A stretch of 64,000 bases of DNA from Herbidospora galbida (GTDB lineage Bacteria; Actinomycetota; Actinomycetes; Streptosporangiales; Streptosporangiaceae): the NCBI RefSeq assembly GCF_005233835.1, contig NZ_SZQA01000005.1:124001-188000 (forward strand), given 5' to 3'. A program made the translations under genes and the position numbers. How positions within the stretch are numbered: the first letter of the stretch is position 1; every line of letters starts with the position of its first letter. Positions 1-7,917 of this stretch are shown piece by piece. Under the pieces are notes generated by a model. It had not been told where the DNA came from and searched no databases. It saw only the letters and a program-made list of their open reading frames with translations.

Positions 1-198
1 CGGCAGAAATTTTTTCGCGATGTCTTGCCGACAATTCTCATCTGATGGAACATCAGGTTAGAAAGGTTCACAGAAGATCGCCAACCGGACACTCAGTGCC
101 TCCGCGGTCTTCCGGCAAAGAAAAAAGGCCGGGCCGAAGGCTGCCACCGACGACCCGACCCGAGAGCTCCACTCGAAGCCACCGATAAGGAGTCTCCT

Positions 199-420
199 AT
201 GCCCTTCCACCGTACCAACGCCATGTTGCTATGCAAGGCCCGACTCATACTGCTCCGTGATGGTGCCGATCGTCGGCTGTGCTCCGCGCAGGACCGTTGG
301 GCTTATGAGCTGGAGTGGACCACCACTCGCCGAGGCTTCGGGAGTCGTGTCTACCGCGATCCCCGTTTCGACGTCGTCCGTGAGGTCGAGGAGGTCGGCC
401 GGCTCGTGCTGGCCGGTTGA
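199..420 (+). CDS. small hypothetical protein (73 aa)
   Basis: I do not recognise this protein. A good ribosome site (AAGGAG, 188-193) lies six bases before the ATG, which is the main reason to call it. The product is small, rich in Arg and charged residues, with no signal peptide or membrane segment and one hydrophobic patch near residues 9-18. It stands alone, 155 bp before the molybdopterin oxidoreductase on the same strand, so the two could share a transcript. An unsupported short frame in GC-rich DNA remains possible. Confidence 0.4.
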   Translation: MPFHRTNAMLLCKARLILLRDGADRRLCSAQDRWAYELEWTTTRRGFGSRVYRDPRFDVVREVEEVGRLVLAG

Positions 421-575
421 CCCACTAGAGCTGGGCCGTGCCCACCGGGCGCCGGGCGCGGCTCAGTAGGAGGCCCGGACGGTCCGCGGGGGCGTCTGGG
501 CTACGGCGGGGGCCGCAGAATTTTATTCCGTTCTGGGGCTTCCGCCCCTCCTGCTCGCGGGCGCACGATGAAATC

Positions 576-2678
576 ATGACGACCGTCCACCGAACCTGCC
601 CGCTCTGTGAGGCCGTCTGCGGTCTCACGATCACCCTTGAGGGTGATCACGTCACCAAGGTGACCGGCGACCGTGACGATCCCTTCTCCAAGGGTTTCAT
701 CTGCCCCAAGGGGGCCTCGCTCGGGCGGCTCGACGAAGACCCCGACCGGCTTTCCGCACCATTGGTTCGCGAGGGTGACCAGTGGCGCGAGGTGAGCTGG
801 GAGGAGGCCTTCGCGGCCGTCGCCAAGGGCCTGAAGGACATCTCGGGACCCGAGCGGGCCGTCTACCTGGGCAATCCCAGCGCCCACAGCATGGCGGGGT
901 CACTCTACGGAGGGGCGCTGATCAGAGCGCTGGGCACCCGGAACGTCTTCTCGGCGAGCACGGCCGACCAGATGCCCAAGCACGTCGCCTCCGGGCTGAT
1001 GTTCGGGCATCCGATGACGATCGCCGTCCCCGATCTCGACCGGACCGACTTCCTGCTGATGCTGGGGGCCAATCCGCTGGAGTCCAACGGGTCGCTCTGC
1101 ACCGCGCCCGACTTCCCCGGCCGGCTCAAGGCCCTCCGGAAGCGGGGCGGGACGCTCGTCGTGGTCGATCCCCGGCGGACGCGGACCGCCGACCTGGCCG
1201 ACGAGCACGTCTTCGTCCGGCCCGGCACCGACGCGTTCCTGCTGGCCGGGATCGCGCACACGCTCTTCGCCGAGAACCTGCTGAACGTCGCGCTGCCGGT
1301 CGAGGGGCTCGCGGAGGTCGAGGCGGTCGTCAAGGACTTCCCGCCGCAGGTGGTGGAGGCCGCCTGCGGCGTCCCGGCCGAGGTGACGGTACGGCTCGCG
1401 CGCGCCCTCGCCGCCGCCCCCACGGCCGCCGTCTACGCCCGCATCGGGACCTGCACCGCCGAGTTCGGCACCGTGGCCCAGTGGCTCGTGGACGTCATCA
1501 ACGTCCTCACCGGCAACCTCGACCGCCCCGGCGGGGCCATGTTCCCGGCGCCCGCGACGGAGGGGGCGCGGCGGCGCAAGCCGTACCGGACCGGACGGTG
1601 GACCAGCCGGGTCCGCGGCCTGAAGGAGACCAACGGCGAGCTGCCCGTCGCGACCCTGGCCGACGAGATCGAGACGCCCGGCGAAGGCCGGGTCAGGGCC
1701 CTGGTGACCGTGGCCGGAAACCCGGCCTCCTCGGCGCCCAACGCCAAAAGGCTGGCCGGGGCCCTGGAGAAGCTCGACTTCATGGTCAGCGTCGACATCT
1801 ACCTCAACGAGACCACCCGCCACGCGAACGTGATCCTGCCGCCGCCCCGGCTGCTGGCCACCGGACACTACGACTTCGCGCTGCTGAACTTCGCGGTGCG
1901 CAACTACGCCCGCTACTCCCCGCCGGTCATGGCCGCCGACGGGCCCTCGGAGGCCGAGATCCTCATCCGGCTCATCGAGATCGCCTCCGGCTTCTCCGGC
2001 GTGGACGACCTGATCATCGGGCAGCTGATCGGCGACCACGATCCGGGCGAACTCGACGGGGAGACCGGGGCCGAGCGGCGTCTGGACGCCATGCTCCGGC
2101 TGGGGCCGTACGGGAAATGGAACGGCGGCGACCTCACGCTGCGCAAGCTCCGCGACGAGCACCCCCACGGCCTGGACCTGGGGCCGCTGAAGCCGCGCCT
2201 GCCCGAGATCCTCACCACGGCCTCGGGGCGGGTCGAGCTGGCCCCGCCGGAGATCGTCGAGGACGTCGCCCGGCTCAGAGAGCGGCTCTCCGCCCAGAAT
2301 CCGGAGTTCGTGCTCATCGGACGCCGCCACCTGCGGTCGAACAACTCGTGGCTGCACAACATCGGGCCGCTCGTCGGCGGCACCAACCGCTGCACGCTCC
2401 AGATCAACCCCGAGGACGTCGCCCGCCTCGGGCTCGGCGACCACGCCCTCATCCGGTCGGAGGCGGGTGAGCTGACCGTCCCCCTCGAACCGACCGACAA
2501 GATCATGCCGGGCGTCGTGAGCCTGCCGCACGGCTGGGGGCACGACGGGTTGCCGCAACAGGTGGCGTCCGGGAACGCGGGCGTGAACGTCAACGTGCTG
2601 ACCGATGAAAAGATCATCGATCCGCTGTCCGGGAATGCCGTGTTCAACGGTGTTCCGGTGATCCTGTGCCGCGTTTGA
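576..2678 (+). CDS. molybdopterin-dependent oxidoreductase
   Basis: Bis-MGD enzyme of the formate dehydrogenase/assimilatory nitrate reductase superfamily, 700 aa. The N-terminal domain has a 4Fe-4S motif: Cys8, Cys11, Cys15 and Cys43, the last followed by Pro-Lys-Gly as in this family. The large Mo-cofactor domains follow, and a C-terminal dinucleotide-binding domain begins near residue 580 (HLRSNNSWLHN, then a region typical of molydop_binding). No Cys or selenocysteine is obvious at the usual Mo-ligand position, so the substrate cannot be read from sequence. There is no Tat signal, so it is probably cytoplasmic. The ATG was chosen because the cluster motif starts seven residues later; an in-frame extension upstream looks non-coding. 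No dedicated electron-transfer subunit is adjacent. The next gene (HD protein) starts 23 bp downstream. Confidence 0.9.
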   Translation: MTTVHRTCPLCEAVCGLTITLEGDHVTKVTGDRDDPFSKGFICPKGASLGRLDEDPDRLSAPLVREGDQWREVSWEEAFAAVAKGLKDISGPERAVYLGNPSAHSMAGSLYGGALIRALGTRNVFSASTADQMPKHVASGLMFGHPMTIAVPDLDRTDFLLMLGANPLESNGSLCTAPDFPGRLKALRKRGGTLVVVDPRRTRTADLADEHVFVRPGTDAFLLAGIAHTLFAENLLNVALPVEGLAEVEAVVKDFPPQVVEAACGVPAEVTVRLARALAAAPTAAVYARIGTCTAEFGTVAQWLVDVINVLTGNLDRPGGAMFPAPATEGARRRKPYRTGRWTSRVRGLKETNGELPVATLADEIETPGEGRVRALVTVAGNPASSAPNAKRLAGALEKLDFMVSVDIYLNETTRHANVILPPPRLLATGHYDFALLNFAVRNYARYSPPVMAADGPSEAEILIRLIEIASGFSGVDDLIIGQLIGDHDPGELDGETGAERRLDAMLRLGPYGKWNGGDLTLRKLRDEHPHGLDLGPLKPRLPEILTTASGRVELAPPEIVEDVARLRERLSAQNPEFVLIGRRHLRSNNSWLHNIGPLVGGTNRCTLQINPEDVARLGLGDHALIRSEAGELTVPLEPTDKIMPGVVSLPHGWGHDGLPQQVASGNAGVNVNVLTDEKIIDPLSGNAVFNGVPVILCRV

Positions 2679-2701
2679 TCACCACGGAATAGGGTGGCGC
2701 G

Positions 2702-3304
2702 GTGACCATCGCGCAGCACCGGGATCGCCTCGACGCTCAGCTCGCCTTCGTGGTGGAGATCGACAAGCTGAAGCGTGTCATCCGCCGGAACACCCTCATC
2801 GACGGATCGCGCCGCGAGAACGACGCCGAGCACTCCTGGCAGCTCGGCGTCTGGGCGCTGGTGATGGCCGAGCACGCCCCGGCGGGCACCGACATCGACC
2901 GGGTGGTGCGCATGCTGCTCGTCCACGACATCGTCGAGATCGACGCCGGTGACACCTTCATCTACGACCGGGTGGCCGTCGAGGCCCAGGAGGCGGCCGA
3001 GCGGGCCGCCGCCGACCGGATCTTCGGGCTGCTGCCGAGCGACCAGGCCGGGCCCCTCCGGGAGCTGTGGGACGAGTTCGAGGCCCGGCAGACCCCGGAG
3101 GCCCGCTACGCCAAGGCCCTCGACCGGCTCGCGCCGATCATGGCCAACCACCACAACGACGGCGGCACCTGGGCCCTCTACAAGGTCACCGCCTCCCAGG
3201 TGCTCGCCAACGTGGCGATCATCGAAGAGGGCTCCCCCACGCTGGGCGCCTACGCCCATGACCTGGTGGAGACCTCGGTGCTCCGAGGTCACCTCGCCCG
3301 ATGA
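2702..3304 (+). CDS. HD domain phosphohydrolase (YfbR/HDDC2-like)
   Basis: Metal-dependent HD-domain protein of 200 aa, the size of the YfbR/HDDC2 group whose characterised members are 5'-deoxynucleotidases. The motif is visible as Glu-Asn-Asp-Ala-Glu-His near residue 40 (first His), His-Asp in 'LLVHDIVEID' around residue 77, and a later Asp in the last third, the usual H...HD...D arrangement. It starts with GTG, 23 bp after the oxidoreductase stop, so the two are probably co-transcribed. No signal peptide; cytoplasmic. The exact nucleotide substrate is not visible. Confidence 0.85.
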   Translation: MTIAQHRDRLDAQLAFVVEIDKLKRVIRRNTLIDGSRRENDAEHSWQLGVWALVMAEHAPAGTDIDRVVRMLLVHDIVEIDAGDTFIYDRVAVEAQEAAERAAADRIFGLLPSDQAGPLRELWDEFEARQTPEARYAKALDRLAPIMANHHNDGGTWALYKVTASQVLANVAIIEEGSPTLGAYAHDLVETSVLRGHLAR

Positions 3305-3352
3305 TGTTCGGGTCCTGACTGGCCGGGTACGTCGTGTCAGGGGGTGACATCG

Positions 3353-4261
3353 ATGGACAGATCAACCGAGAAGTCCGCGAAGCCACGCAAAATCGGCAAT
3401 GGCGGCGGCGATCTCCTCGACCGGCTCGAACACGCGACGACGCTCGACCGGCCGATCAGAGGGCTCGCGAAGGCGGTCAGGGCGCGGATCGGGCCCGGCT
3501 GGGTGCGTGACGCGCTGCACGGCGTGCCGATCGGCCATCCGGTGCACCCGCCGCTGGCGACCGTGGCCGTGGGCTGCTTCGTGGCCACTGCCATCCTCGA
3601 CGTGACCAAGTCCGACCCCATGGCCGCCCGGACCGTCCTGGCCGCGGGCCTGGCGACCGCGCTGCCGACCGCCGCGGCGGGGGTCACCGACTGGTCGACC
3701 CTGCACCGCGAGCAGCAGCGGGTCGGCTTCGTGCACGCCCTCGCCAACGCCGCCGCCGTGGGCCTCTACGCGGGCTCGCTGGCGTTCCGGATCGCCGGGC
3801 GCGAGAAGGCCGGGCGCTTCTTCGCGACGGCGGGCCTGATGGCCGCGAGCGCCGGCGCCTACCTGGGCGGCCACCTGGCCTACCGGCTCGCGGCGGGGGC
3901 CAACCACGCCGAACAGGTCAGCCATCTGGTGCCGACCGGCTGGCATGACCTCGGCCCCATCAGCGACCTGCCCAACGGGCGGCCCGTCGCCCGCCGCCTG
4001 GGCTACATCGACCTGTTCGTCCTGCGCCTGGGCGAGGGCGTGACCGTGCTGGCCGACGGGTGCTCCCATCTGGCCGGGCCGCTGCACCAGGGCCGCGTGA
4101 CGGTCGAGAACGGCGAGCCGTGCGTGGTGTGCCCGTGGCACGGCAGCGTGTTCCGGATCGCCGACGGCGCGGTGATCCACGGCCCGGCGACGGCGAAGCA
4201 GCCCTCGTTCGAGACGAGGGTGCGCCGCGACGGCGTGGTTCAGGTCAGGCCGGCTCGTTAG
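3353..4261 (+). CDS. DUF2231 membrane protein fused to a Rieske [2Fe-2S] domain
   Basis: 302 aa. The N-terminal two thirds is a DUF2231-type membrane domain: 'HGVPIGHPVHPPL' near residue 54, then four hydrophobic segments. The C-terminal third is a Rieske ferredoxin-like domain with both ligand boxes, Cys-Ser-His (in 'LADGCSHLAGPLHQG') and Cys-Pro-Trp-His (in 'CVVCPWHGSVF'). It is likely a membrane-anchored electron carrier; the partner is unknown. ATG 3353 was preferred to GTG 3344 because AGGGGG at 3339-3344 gives normal spacing only to the ATG. Its end overlaps the convergent small gene at 4245 by 17 bp. Confidence 0.88.
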   Translation: MDRSTEKSAKPRKIGNGGGDLLDRLEHATTLDRPIRGLAKAVRARIGPGWVRDALHGVPIGHPVHPPLATVAVGCFVATAILDVTKSDPMAARTVLAAGLATALPTAAAGVTDWSTLHREQQRVGFVHALANAAAVGLYAGSLAFRIAGREKAGRFFATAGLMAASAGAYLGGHLAYRLAAGANHAEQVSHLVPTGWHDLGPISDLPNGRPVARRLGYIDLFVLRLGEGVTVLADGCSHLAGPLHQGRVTVENGEPCVVCPWHGSVFRIADGAVIHGPATAKQPSFETRVRRDGVVQVRPAR

Positions 4262-4484
4262 CGTCGATCGGGTGCTCCACCAGTGCGAGCACCCGGCTCT
4301 GCATGAACCGGGCGGTGCGGACCGGAGTTCCGTTCCTGGTCACTTCGGAGACCTCGACGACGCCCCGGCCGGTGGTCACCTCGACCCGGCGGCCGGCCTT
4401 CGTCGCGATGACCTCGTAGGTGCGGGGGGTTCCTCCGGCGTCGATGACGATTTCTACGCGATCGCCTTTCACATGGGGTTTCAT
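4245..4484 (-). CDS. small conserved-looking hypothetical protein (79 aa)
   Basis: The predicted protein is beta-rich: 'KGDRVEIVIDAGG', 'TYEVIATKAGRRVEV', 'VVEVSEVTRNGTPVRTARF', the composition of a small beta-barrel rather than of a random frame. I cannot name a family. The ATG at 4484 has only a weak upstream purine run, so a GTG nine bases further in is an alternative. It overlaps the end of the Rieske gene tail-to-tail by 17 bp and lies 29 bp downstream of the TSUP permease stop on the same strand's opposite side, i.e. it is transcribed separately from or before it. Confidence 0.5.
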   Translation of the reverse strand: MKPHVKGDRVEIVIDAGGTPRTYEVIATKAGRRVEVTTGRGVVEVSEVTRNGTPVRTARFMQSRVLALVEHPIDANEPA

Positions 4485-4513
4485 ACCCGTTTTCGATAAT
4501 TTGTACGCATAAA

Positions 4514-5263
4514 TCAAGCCAACAACTTCACGATCGCCGCGATCCCCACCACGACGATCACCCCCCGCAGAATCGGCGCCGGGATCCGCCGCCCGAGCCG
4601 GGCGCCCACGAACCCGCCGATCGCCGAACCGACCGCGATCAGCGCGACCACCGTCCAGTCGACCTCGGCGATCAGCACGAACAGCACCGCCGCGGTGAAG
4701 TTGACCAGCAGCGAGAGCAGGTTCTTGGCCGCGTTGAGGCGCTGGAGCTCCTCGTCGAGGAACACCCCCATCAGCCCGATGAGCACGACCCCCTGGGCGG
4801 CGCCGAAGTAGCCCCCGTACATTCCGGCCCCGAAGACCCCCAGCCAGAGCCACGGCCCGCCGTGTTCGGAGCGGCGGCGGTGGGAGATCCAACCGGCCAC
4901 CCGGGGCTGGATGACCACCAGCACGCACGCGATGGCGATCAGCACCGGCACGATCACGTTGAAGGCCTGCGCGGGGAGCCGGAGCAGCAGGAAGCCGCCG
5001 ACCAGAGACCCCACGACCGAGGCGACGGCGAGCCTGGTCAGCCGGGCGCGCTGGCCCTTCAGCTCGGCGCGGTAGCCGAGCACGCCGGTGACACCGCCGG
5101 GCACCAGCCCGATGTTGTTGGACACGTTCGCGACGATCGGCGGATAGCCCACCGCGAGCAGCGTCGGGAACGTGATCAGGGAGCCGGACCCGACGACGGC
5201 GTTGATGCCGCCCGCCCCCACCCCGGCCGCGAACACCGCGACCGCTTCCCACGCTGTCAACAC
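4514..5263 (-). CDS. TSUP family (TauE/SafE-like) membrane permease
   Basis: 249 aa, about eight hydrophobic segments, with the repeat hallmark of sulfite exporter TauE/SafE proteins: an N-terminal 'GAGGINAVVGSGSLITFPTL' region and a second copy beginning 'FGAGMYGGYFGAAQGV'. These proteins move sulfur oxyanions or small organic anions across the membrane; the substrate here is unknown. The start is GTG at 5263, immediately before the first membrane segment, with GAGG about 12 bases upstream. Longer upstream readings lack membrane character. It follows the SPFH gene by 61 bp in the same direction. Confidence 0.85.
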   Translation of the reverse strand: MLTAWEAVAVFAAGVGAGGINAVVGSGSLITFPTLLAVGYPPIVANVSNNIGLVPGGVTGVLGYRAELKGQRARLTRLAVASVVGSLVGGFLLLRLPAQAFNVIVPVLIAIACVLVVIQPRVAGWISHRRRSEHGGPWLWLGVFGAGMYGGYFGAAQGVVLIGLMGVFLDEELQRLNAAKNLLSLLVNFTAAVLFVLIAEVDWTVVALIAVGSAIGGFVGARLGRRIPAPILRGVIVVVGIAAIVKLLA

Positions 5264-5324
5264 GGTGTCACAGATCCTCGTCTCGTCATGGCTGACCGCG
5301 ATCCTAGGCGGCCGCCATACGAGA

Positions 5325-6266
5325 TCAGGACGTGGGGGGCTTGGCGGGCAGGTCCTTGTCGGGCTTGCTCTGCGGCTGGAAGAGGCCGCCCAGCGATTCC
5401 AGCGCCTTGCCCATTTCGGACGGCACGATCCACAGTTTGTTCGCATCGCCCTTGGCGATCTGCGGCAGCGTCGTCAGGTATTGGTAGGCCAGCAGCTTCT
5501 CGTCGGGGTTGCCGTCGTGGATGGCCTTGAAGACCATGCCGATCGCGTCGGCCTCGCCCTTGGCCCGCATCGCGCGGGCCTCCGCGTCGGCCTGCGCCCG
5601 CAGCACCACGGCCTCGGCCTCGCCGCGCGCCTTCAGCACCGCCGCCTCGCGCTCGCCCTGGGCGGTGAGGATGGCCGACTGCTTGTTGCCCTCGGCGGTG
5701 AGGATCGCGGCGCGCTTGTCTCGGTCGGCGCGCATCTGCTTCTCCATCGAGTCCTGGATGGAGGCCGGCGGGTCGATGGCCTTCAGCTCGACCCGGTTGA
5801 CCCTGATGCCCCAGCGGCCGGTCGCGTCGTCGAGCACCCCGCGCAGTTCGGTGTTGATCTCCTCGCGGGAGGTCAGCGTGCGTTCGAGGTCCATGCCGCC
5901 GACGACGTTGCGCAGGGTCGTCACGGTCAGCTGCTCGACCGCGACGATGAAGCTCGCGATCTCGTACGTCGCCGCCTTCGGATCGGTCACCTGGAAATAG
6001 ATGACCGTGTCGATGGAGACGACCAGGTTGTCGGACGTGATGACCGGCTGGGGCGGGAACGTCACCACCTGTTCGCGCAGGTCGACCTCGACTTTGATGC
6101 GGTCGATGAACGGCACGACGATGTTCAGCCCCGCGTTCAGGGTGCGGTGATATCGCCCGAATCGTTCGACGATTCTCGCGGTCGCCTGCGGCACGATGCG
6201 AATCGTCCGGGCCAGCGCGAACGCGGCGAGGAAGACCACGACGAGGGTGATGACGAGCTGGGTCAT
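5325..6266 (-). CDS. SPFH/band 7 (stomatin/paraslipin-like) protein
   Basis: 313 aa membrane-anchored scaffold protein of the stomatin/prohibitin family. One N-terminal transmembrane segment (about residues 4-20) is followed by the band-7 domain ('VPQATARIVERFGRYHRTL', 'NVVGGMDLERTLTSREEIN'), then a long Ala/Glu/Arg coiled coil (about 180-245, repeats such as 'ILTAEGNKQSAILTAQGE') and a C-terminal segment of the QmcA/paraslipin type. Such proteins form oligomeric rings and membrane microdomains. No NfeD partner is beside it. Its ribosome site lies inside a perfect 9-bp hairpin directly upstream, so translation may be controlled. Confidence 0.92.
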   Translation of the reverse strand: MTQLVITLVVVFLAAFALARTIRIVPQATARIVERFGRYHRTLNAGLNIVVPFIDRIKVEVDLREQVVTFPPQPVITSDNLVVSIDTVIYFQVTDPKAATYEIASFIVAVEQLTVTTLRNVVGGMDLERTLTSREEINTELRGVLDDATGRWGIRVNRVELKAIDPPASIQDSMEKQMRADRDKRAAILTAEGNKQSAILTAQGEREAAVLKARGEAEAVVLRAQADAEARAMRAKGEADAIGMVFKAIHDGNPDEKLLAYQYLTTLPQIAKGDANKLWIVPSEMGKALESLGGLFQPQSKPDKDLPAKPPTS

Positions 6267-6296
6267 GCGTCCACTCCAGTCTGTGACGACTGGAGT
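6267..6296 (-). promoter_or_regulatory. hairpin sequestering the SPFH ribosome-binding site
   Basis: On the - strand ACTCCAGTC (6296-6288) pairs perfectly with GACTGGAGT (6281-6273) around a 6-nt loop. The GGAG in the second arm is the only good Shine-Dalgarno and lies seven bases from the ATG at 6266. It could be an RNA switch or thermometer, or a DNA operator. It could also act as a terminator for the ABC ATPase gene that ends at 6343. Confidence 0.55.
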
Positions 6297-6342
6297 AAAT
6301 GATATTTGGACGACGCTTTACAAGAGGAAAAAGAACGAAATA

Positions 6343-7131
6343 TCAGAATGGCCGGGCGTACCAACGACCGGACGCGTTCCTCTCCAGCCCCAGGGGCACC
6401 CCGAACGTCTTCGACAGGTTGTCGCCGGTCATCACGTAGTCGATCGGGCCCTGGGCGACGATCGAACCATGCCGGAGCATCAGCGCGTGGGTGAACCCGG
6501 CCGGAATCTCCTCGACGTGGTGGGTGACGAGCACCATCGTGGGCGCCTTCGGGTCTTGCGCGAGCTGGGAAAGGCGCCTTACCAGATCTTCGCGGGCGCC
6601 CACGTCGAGCCCGGCGGCCGGCTCGTCGAGCAGCAGCAGCTCGGGGTCGGGCATGAGGGCACGGGCGATCTGGACGCGCTTGCGCTCACCCTCGGACAGG
6701 GTGCCGAACCGGCGGCGGATCAGGTGGGCGCACCCGAGCTGGTCGATCAGCTCGACGGCGCGGGTGACGTCGTGGGAGTCGTACTCCTCGGTCCAGCGGC
6801 CGAGGATGGCGTAGGAGGCGGTCAGGACGAGGTCGATGACCTTCTCCTCCGGCGGGACCTTCTCGGCCAGCGCCGAGCTGGCCAGGCCGATGCGGGGACG
6901 CAGCTCGAACACGTCGGTCTGGCCCAGGCGCTCGCCCAGGATGTCGACGTGGCCGTCGGTGGGGAACAGCAGCGCCGCGGCGATCTGCAGCAGGGTGGTC
7001 TTGCCGGCGCCGTTGGGGCCGATCACCACCCAGCGTTCGTCTTCGGCCACCGCCCAGTCGATGTCGCGCACCAGGATCGCGCCGTCGCGCCGAATGGCCA
7101 CGCCACGCATGTTGAGCACCTGACCGCCCAC
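6343..7131 (-). CDS. stand-alone ABC transporter ATP-binding protein
   Basis: 262 aa single nucleotide-binding domain: Walker A 'GPNGAGKTT', a signature written 'LSEGERKRVQIARAL' (GE in place of GQ), Walker B 'LLLLDEPAAGLD', and switch His in 'LVTHHVEEI'. No permease is adjacent, so the partner is elsewhere or the protein is cytoplasmic. The GTG at 7131 was chosen because GAGGGGG lies six bases upstream; GTG 7146 would put that sequence inside the gene. It is divergently oriented from the hypothetical gene at 7183, only 51 bp away. Confidence 0.9.
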   Translation of the reverse strand: MGGQVLNMRGVAIRRDGAILVRDIDWAVAEDERWVVIGPNGAGKTTLLQIAAALLFPTDGHVDILGERLGQTDVFELRPRIGLASSALAEKVPPEEKVIDLVLTASYAILGRWTEEYDSHDVTRAVELIDQLGCAHLIRRRFGTLSEGERKRVQIARALMPDPELLLLDEPAAGLDVGAREDLVRRLSQLAQDPKAPTMVLVTHHVEEIPAGFTHALMLRHGSIVAQGPIDYVMTGDNLSKTFGVPLGLERNASGRWYARPF

Positions 7132-7182
7132 GACGATCCCCCTCACGTCCGAATCCGTCCGCGTAAAATCTATTGCCTTATC

Positions 7183-7917
7183 GTGGTTGGGGTGCGCACC
7201 GATTCACCGATCTCCGCGGCCCTGGTCTCCTGGGGCAACGCGTGGCTGACCGGCCACACCGGTCTCGACGACGCCGTCGACGCGCTTGAGCGGTCGGCCG
7301 GTCCCCAGATCGTGACCGATATCACTGGCGAGTCGCCGATGCGCGTCTTCCTCGCGGAGCTGCGGGCGACGGGGCTGTCGTCGTTCCGGCTCGCGCTGCC
7401 CATCCCCGGCGACCTTCTCGGGCTCACCGGGCCGCCGGTCTTCAACGGCGCGGCGCTCGAAGCGGGGCAGGCCGTCATCGCGGTGCTCGGCGCCCGGCGG
7501 TTCGGGCTGGTGCCCTCTCCCGACCGGCGCGGGTCGTCCTACTCGGGCATCCGGTGGACCGTCCACGACGCCCACGTGGCCGACGCCGACGTGCCGCAGC
7601 TGGCCGACGCCGAACGCGCCCTGTCGGCCGCGATGCGGTCGGCGACCGACGCGCTGACCTCGGTCGACGGGCCCATGCAGGGCTTCCCGGCGCTCGACCA
7701 CGTCGACGGCGCGCTGGCGCCCGGCTATCCCGGGCGGGCCCACCGCGTCGGCCACCTCGCGGCCCGCCTCGCGCTCGCGCTGCGGCTGGCCGAGGAGCGC
7801 GGGCTGACCTCCGGCCAGGTCGCCGCGCGCCGCGAGGCGCTGAAGGCCCTCGACCACGCCGTACGCCGGGCGCGCGTCGCCGCCCACCACGCGATCCTCG
7901 AGCAGCTCAGCGCCTAG
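7183..7917 (+). CDS. conserved-looking hypothetical protein (244 aa)
   Basis: I do not recognise the family. The codon pattern is typical of a real gene, and the protein is soluble, mixed alpha/beta for the first two thirds ('ITGESPMRVFLAELRATGLSSF', 'VIAVLGARRFGLVPSPDRRG') with a helical C-terminal third rich in Ala and Arg. There is no signal or membrane segment. The likely start is GTG 7183 (GTG 7192 is possible). No Shine-Dalgarno is visible, but TAAAAT at 7164-7169 could be a -10 box giving a very short leader. Its stop overlaps that of the WD40 kinase by 4 bp. Confidence 0.75.
   Translation: MVGVRTDSPISAALVSWGNAWLTGHTGLDDAVDALERSAGPQIVTDITGESPMRVFLAELRATGLSSFRLALPIPGDLLGLTGPPVFNGAALEAGQAVIAVLGARRFGLVPSPDRRGSSYSGIRWTVHDAHVADADVPQLADAERALSAAMRSATDALTSVDGPMQGFPALDHVDGALAPGYPGRAHRVGHLAARLALALRLAEERGLTSGQVAARREALKALDHAVRRARVAAHHAILEQLSA

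Noticed and set aside
124-165. Terminator-like GGCCGGG...CCCGACC with A6/T6 tract near the left end
   Set aside because: The stem needs a G-U pair and a 20-nt loop, and no - strand gene lies upstream for it to terminate. Perhaps a leader element, but not supportable.
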